Shown here one piece after another: positions 4,693-8,251 of a DNA stretch of 8,251 nucleotides. The notes under the pieces are model-generated. The model worked only from the letters and a program-made list of their open reading frames with translations, did not search any database and had not been told where the DNA came from. The translations under genes were made by a program, and so were the position numbers. How positions within the stretch are numbered: the first letter of the stretch is position 1; each line of letters opens with the position of its first letter. Source of the DNA: JBQTIM01 sp052388135 (GTDB taxonomy: Bacteria; Elusimicrobiota; Elusimicrobia; FEN-1173); the NCBI GenBank assembly GCA_052388135.1, contig JBQTIM010000148.1, positions 1 through 8,251 of the forward strand, given 5' to 3'.

Positions 4693-7137
4693 ATGCCCAC
4701 CGCGACCAACCCGAAGTCTTCCCAGCCCCAAGCGGAACTGAACCTCCAGGCGGACGGCGCCCCCGGCGCGACGGTCCCGGTGCCGGGCGGCCTGGGCACC
4801 ATGCACATCAAGAAGCGCAACGGCTCCTTCGAGCCGGTGGACGTCAACAAGATCGTCCGGGCCGTGGCGCGCTGCTGCGCGGGCCTGCCGGCGGTGGACT
4901 CCATGAAGGTGGCCACCAAGACCATCGGCGGCCTCTACGACGGCGCCACCAGCAAGGAGCTGGACAACCTCTCCATCCAAACCGCGGCGCTCCTCATCGC
5001 CGAGGAGCCGGAATACTCCCGCCTGGCCGCGCGCCTGCTCAACACCTACATTTCCAAGGAAGTTTCCAACCAGAACATCCACTCCTTTTCCCAGTCCATC
5101 GAGGCGTCCCACAAGGCCGGCCTGGTCTCCGACGAGGCGAAAGCCTTCGTGGTGGAGAACGCCCGCAAGCTCAACGACGCCATCGACGAGCGCAACTCGG
5201 ACCTTTTCGAATATTTCGGCCTCCGCACCGTCTACGACCGCTACCTCCTCCAGCACCCCGTCACCCGCGACGTCATCGAGACGCCCCAATATTTCTACAT
5301 GCGCGTGGCCTGCGGCCTGTCCCGCACCGTGGCCGAGGCCATCGACCTCTACCAGCTCGTCTCCGCCTTCGAGTACATGCCGTCCACGCCCACGCTTTTC
5401 AACTCCGGCACGCGGCACCCGCAGATGTCGTCCTGCTACCTTCTGGACTCGCCCAAGGACGACCTGTCCTCCATTTACAAGAATTACACCCACATCGCCT
5501 TGCTTTCGAAGTATTCCGGCGGCATCGGCGTGGCCTACCACCGCATCCGCTGCCGGGGCTCCCTCATCCAGTCCACCAACGGCCTGTCCAACGGCATCGT
5601 GCCGTGGCTGAAGACGCTGGACTCGTCGGTGGCGGCCGTGAACCAGGGCGGCAAGCGCAAGGGCGCCTGCTGCGTCTATTTGGAATGCTGGCACGCCGAC
5701 GTGGAGGAGTTCCTGGAGCTCAAGGAGAACACCGGCGACACCGCCCGCCGCACCCACAACCTCAATTTGGCCAACTGGATCCCCGACCTCTTCATGCGCC
5801 GCGTGGAGGAGGACGGCCTGTGGTCCCTCTTCGACCCCAAGGCCCAGCCCCAGCTCACGGACCTTTTCGGCGAGGCGTTCGAGAAAGCCTACACCGAGGC
5901 CGAATACAAGAAGCAGTACGTGCGCCAGGTGAAGGCCCGCGACCTCTACGCCCGCATGATGAAGTGCCTGGCCGAAACCGGCAACGGCTGGATGACGTGG
6001 AAGGACGCCTGCAACCTGAAATCCAACCAGACCGGCGTTAAGGGCAACGTGGTCCACTCCTCCAACCTGTGCACGGAGATCGTGGAGGCCACGTCCTCGG
6101 CCGAGACGGCCGTCTGCAACCTGGGCTCCATCAACCTGGCCCGCTACCTGAACGACGACGGCCTCTTCGATTTCGACAAGCTGGCCCGCAACGTGCGCCT
6201 GGCGGTGAAATACCTGGACCGGGTCATCGACATCAATTTCTACCCCACCACCATGGCCGCCGACTCCAACAAGCGCTGGCGGCCGGTGGGCCTGGGCGTC
6301 ATGGGCCTGCAGGACCTCTTCTTCCAGCTCCGCCTGCCCTTCGACGCCCGCGAGGCGCGCCTGCTGTCGGCCAAAATCCAGGAAGAGATTTATTACCACG
6401 CGCTGTCGGCCTCCCAGGAGCTGGCGGTCCAGCACGGCCCCCACCTCTCTTTCCCGGAGACCCGGGCGGCCAAGGGCGAGCTTCAGTTCGACGCCTGGGG
6501 CGTGAAGCCCGAGCACCCCGCCCGCTGGGACGCCCTGCGGGAGAAGATCAAGGCCACGGGCCTGCGCAACTCCCTGCTCATCGCCATCGCGCCCACGGCC
6601 ACCATCGCCTCCATCGTCGGCGCCTACGAGGCCATCGAGCCCCAAATCTCCAACCTTTTCAAGCGGGAGACGTTGTCCGGCGAGTTCCTTCAAGTGAACA
6701 AATACCTCGTTCTCGAGCTCAAGAAGCTGGGCTTGTGGAGCGAGGAGATGCGCAACGCCATCAAGATGTCCGAAGGCTCCGTCCAGGACATGGAATCCAT
6801 CCCCGAGAACGTGCGGGCCATTTTCCGCACGGTCTGGGAGATTCCCCAGCGTTCTCTGATCGACATGGCCGCCGACCGCGGGCCCTACATCGACCAAAGC
6901 CAGTCCCTCAACCTCTTCGTGGAGAACCCCACCATCGGGAAGCTGTCCTCGATGTACATGTACGCCTGGAAGAAGGGCCTGAAAACCACCTATTACCTGC
7001 GCTCCCGGCCCGCCACCCGCATCGCCAAAACCACGGTGTCGGCCGAGGCCGCCAAGCCGGCCCCGGCGCCGGCCGCGCCCGCCGAAGCCGTCGCATGCTC
7101 TCTGGAGAACCCGGAGACATGCGAATCCTGCCAATAG
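4693..7137 (+). CDS. nrdA: ribonucleoside-diphosphate reductase, class Ia-type large (alpha) subunit
   Basis: NrdA is the catalytic subunit that reduces ribonucleoside diphosphates to deoxyribonucleotides, working with NrdB. It is 814 aa. Residues 1-36 are a Pro/Ala-rich extension. Residues about 37-130 form one ATP cone (MHIKKRNGSFEPVDVNKIV), implying activity control by ATP/dATP. In the catalytic barrel, the redox pair is Cys248 (SSCYLLD) and Cys475 (AVCNLGSINL). The active-site trio is Asn458, Cys460 and Glu462 (NLCTEI), with Cys460 the thiyl-radical cysteine. The radical-relay tyrosines are Tyr767 and Tyr768 (TTYYLRSRPA). An Ala/Pro linker at about 784-801 carries the C-terminal shuttle cysteines Cys810 and Cys813 (ETCESCQ); Cys802 is nearby. 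All catalytic residues are present. It has its own strong promoter and lies 50 nt before nrdB. Confidence 0.97.
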   Translation: MPTATNPKSSQPQAELNLQADGAPGATVPVPGGLGTMHIKKRNGSFEPVDVNKIVRAVARCCAGLPAVDSMKVATKTIGGLYDGATSKELDNLSIQTAALLIAEEPEYSRLAARLLNTYISKEVSNQNIHSFSQSIEASHKAGLVSDEAKAFVVENARKLNDAIDERNSDLFEYFGLRTVYDRYLLQHPVTRDVIETPQYFYMRVACGLSRTVAEAIDLYQLVSAFEYMPSTPTLFNSGTRHPQMSSCYLLDSPKDDLSSIYKNYTHIALLSKYSGGIGVAYHRIRCRGSLIQSTNGLSNGIVPWLKTLDSSVAAVNQGGKRKGACCVYLECWHADVEEFLELKENTGDTARRTHNLNLANWIPDLFMRRVEEDGLWSLFDPKAQPQLTDLFGEAFEKAYTEAEYKKQYVRQVKARDLYARMMKCLAETGNGWMTWKDACNLKSNQTGVKGNVVHSSNLCTEIVEATSSAETAVCNLGSINLARYLNDDGLFDFDKLARNVRLAVKYLDRVIDINFYPTTMAADSNKRWRPVGLGVMGLQDLFFQLRLPFDAREARLLSAKIQEEIYYHALSASQELAVQHGPHLSFPETRAAKGELQFDAWGVKPEHPARWDALREKIKATGLRNSLLIAIAPTATIASIVGAYEAIEPQISNLFKRETLSGEFLQVNKYLVLELKKLGLWSEEMRNAIKMSEGSVQDMESIPENVRAIFRTVWEIPQRSLIDMAADRGPYIDQSQSLNLFVENPTIGKLSSMYMYAWKKGLKTTYYLRSRPATRIAKTTVSAEAAKPAPAPAAPAEAVACSLENPETCESCQ

Positions 7138-7173
7138 GCGGCTCCCGACGGATGGCGCCCGGCGTCGTTATTT

Positions 7174-7177
7174 AGGA
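7174..7177 (+). promoter_or_regulatory. weak Shine-Dalgarno site of nrdB
   Basis: AGGA lies 10 nt before the ATG at 7188, which is a weak and slightly distant match. An in-frame ATG at 7218 (Met11, just before ILDPGFNLTL) has no better site; the sequence before it is only AG-rich (GAGAAAAGAG). I keep 7188, but 7218 is a real alternative because homologues that I recall begin close to LDPGFNLTLRPM. Confidence 0.45.
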
Positions 7178-7187
7178 TAATCTCGCC

Positions 7188-8216
7188 ATGCCCGCCGCCG
7201 CCGAGAAAAGAGTTTCCATGATCCTGGACCCGGGGTTTAACCTCACCCTGCGGCCCATGCGCTACCCCGTCTTCTTCGAGATGTACAAATCCGCCATCAA
7301 GAACACCTGGACCGTGGACGAGGTGGACTTCTCCTCCGACGTCATGGACCTGGCCAAGCGCATGTCGCCGGCGGAGCGGCACCTCATCAACCGGCTGGTG
7401 GCCTTCTTCGCCACGGGCGACTCCATCGTCTCCAACAACCTGGTCCTCAACCTCTACAAGCACGTCAACTCGCCCGAGGCGCGCATGTACCTGTCGCGCC
7501 AGCTTTACGAGGAGGCCCTGCACGTCCAGTTCTACCTCACGCTTCTGGACACCTACATCCCCGACATGCAGGAGCGCGCCAAGGCCTTCGCGGCCATCGA
7601 GAGCATCCCCTCCATCAAGAAGAAGGGCGATTTTTGCTTCAAGTGGATCGACTCCATCTACAGCCTGCAGGAGATCCGCAGCCGCGAGGACCAGAAGAAT
7701 TTCCTGCTGAACCTCATCTGCTTCGCGGCCTGCATCGAGGGCCTGTTCTTCTTCGCGGCCTTCGCCTACGTTTATTTCCTCCGCTCCAAGGGCCTCCTGA
7801 ACGGCCTGGCCGCCGGCACCAACTGGGTCTTCCGGGACGAGTCCTGCCACATCGCCTTCGCCTTCGAAGTCATCAACATCGTGCGGCGCGAGGACCCCGG
7901 CCTCTTCGACATCGACCTGTCGGACCGCATCGTGCAGATGATCCGCGAGGCCGTGGACTGCGAAATGGCGTTCTCCGAGGACGTCCTGAGCCAGGGCGTG
8001 GCCGGCCTGTCCTCCCGCGACATGCGCACGTATTTGGAATTTGTGGCCGACCAACGCCTGATCGCGCTGGGCCTGAACCCCCTCTTCCGGTCCAAAAACC
8101 CCTTCTCCTTCATGGAGCTGCAGGACGTGCAGGAGCTCACCAACTTCTTCGAGCGCCGCGTCTCCGCCTACCAGATGGGCGTCACCGGACAGGTGGGGTT
8201 CGGCGAAGATTTCTAG
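7188..8216 (+). CDS. nrdB: ribonucleoside-diphosphate reductase, class Ia-type small (beta) subunit
   Basis: NrdB houses the di-metal tyrosyl-radical cofactor that starts catalysis in NrdA. It is a 342-aa ferritin-like helical protein. By alignment with E. coli NrdB, the metal ligands are Asp78 (ATGDSI), Glu109 and His112 (YEEALH), Glu184 (ACIEGL), and Glu218 and His221 (FRDESCH). The radical tyrosine is kept: Tyr116, four residues after His112. Trp41, Asp217 and Tyr328 fit the radical-transfer residues Trp48, Asp237 and Tyr356. The protein is shorter than E. coli NrdB (376 aa): the Tyr-to-third-Glu distance is 68 residues here against 82. It is therefore a conventional Tyr-radical type, not the Chlamydia Tyr-to-Phe type. 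Whether the metal is Fe or Mn cannot be read; no nrdI is in view. It is cotranscribed with nrdA. Confidence 0.96.
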   Translation: MPAAAEKRVSMILDPGFNLTLRPMRYPVFFEMYKSAIKNTWTVDEVDFSSDVMDLAKRMSPAERHLINRLVAFFATGDSIVSNNLVLNLYKHVNSPEARMYLSRQLYEEALHVQFYLTLLDTYIPDMQERAKAFAAIESIPSIKKKGDFCFKWIDSIYSLQEIRSREDQKNFLLNLICFAACIEGLFFFAAFAYVYFLRSKGLLNGLAAGTNWVFRDESCHIAFAFEVINIVRREDPGLFDIDLSDRIVQMIREAVDCEMAFSEDVLSQGVAGLSSRDMRTYLEFVADQRLIALGLNPLFRSKNPFSFMELQDVQELTNFFERRVSAYQMGVTGQVGFGEDF

Positions 8217-8230
8217 ACGTCCGCCGGCCG

Positions 8231-8250
8231 GGGCGGCGCAACGGCCGCCC
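8231..8250 (+). terminator. hairpin after nrdB, probable intrinsic terminator cut by the window end
   Basis: GGGCGGC at 8231-8237 pairs perfectly with GCCGCCC at 8244-8250 around a 6-nt loop (GCAACG), 14 nt after the nrdB stop. The next base, at 8251, is a T. The expected T-run would fall outside the window, so the call is provisional. Confidence 0.6.
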
Positions 8251-8251
8251 T

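Noticed and set aside
4648..7134. 828-codon open frame on the minus strand covering all of nrdA
   Set aside because: Its translation is Gly/Val/Leu/His-rich with no domain, and it mirrors the codon frame of a fully motif-supported nrdA. High third-position GC removes stop codons on the opposite strand.
6993..8054. 353-codon minus-strand frame opposite nrdB
   Set aside because: It is a shadow of nrdB; the composition is Val/Gly/Glu-rich with no domain or ribosome binding site that I recognise.

Overview
The window is a GC-rich stretch of bacterial chromosome, with G or C at most third codon positions. All seven genes that I can support lie on the + strand. Nothing in it fixes the species. The class Ia-type ribonucleotide reductase, the sxt-type carbamoylation genes and the dispersed intergenic repeats would fit a free-living or environmental Gram-negative lineage (for example Elusimicrobiota or a deltaproteobacterial-type group), but that is a low-confidence guess. 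There are no transposases, tRNA or rRNA genes, CRISPR arrays or phage genes.

Layout: (1) 20-886, purU, formyltetrahydrofolate deformylase. (2) 887-1272, a 386-bp non-coding gap holding two different structured repeat-like elements and a small GC hairpin. (3) 1273-4473, a tightly packed four-gene operon: a 55-aa single-helix membrane protein (DUF5989/SxtK type), a 78-aa single-helix protein resembling the C-terminal part of SxtJ, a NodU/CmcH-type O-carbamoyltransferase (SxtI type), and a membrane-anchored SGNH/GDSL hydrolase (the family of SxtL). Each of the last three genes begins inside the stop codon of the one before it, with a TTG or GTG start. (4) 4474-4692, a control region with a possible terminator, a dyad and a consensus sigma-70 promoter. 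(5) 4693-8216, nrdA and nrdB, followed at the window edge by a hairpin that looks like the start of an intrinsic terminator.

How the genes work together: purU and nrdAB are nucleotide and one-carbon housekeeping genes. PurU releases formate from 10-formyl-THF, and NrdAB makes deoxyribonucleotides. The operon between them looks like an accessory module for carbamoylating a hydroxyl group on an unidentified substrate. The two small membrane proteins may hold the soluble carbamoyltransferase at the membrane, and the hydrolase probably acts on the outer side. The same four protein families (SxtI, J, K, L) occur together in cyanobacterial saxitoxin clusters. Here they stand without any other saxitoxin gene in view, so they probably form a general carbamoylation cassette that saxitoxin clusters also use. 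This cassette is the most interesting part of the window.
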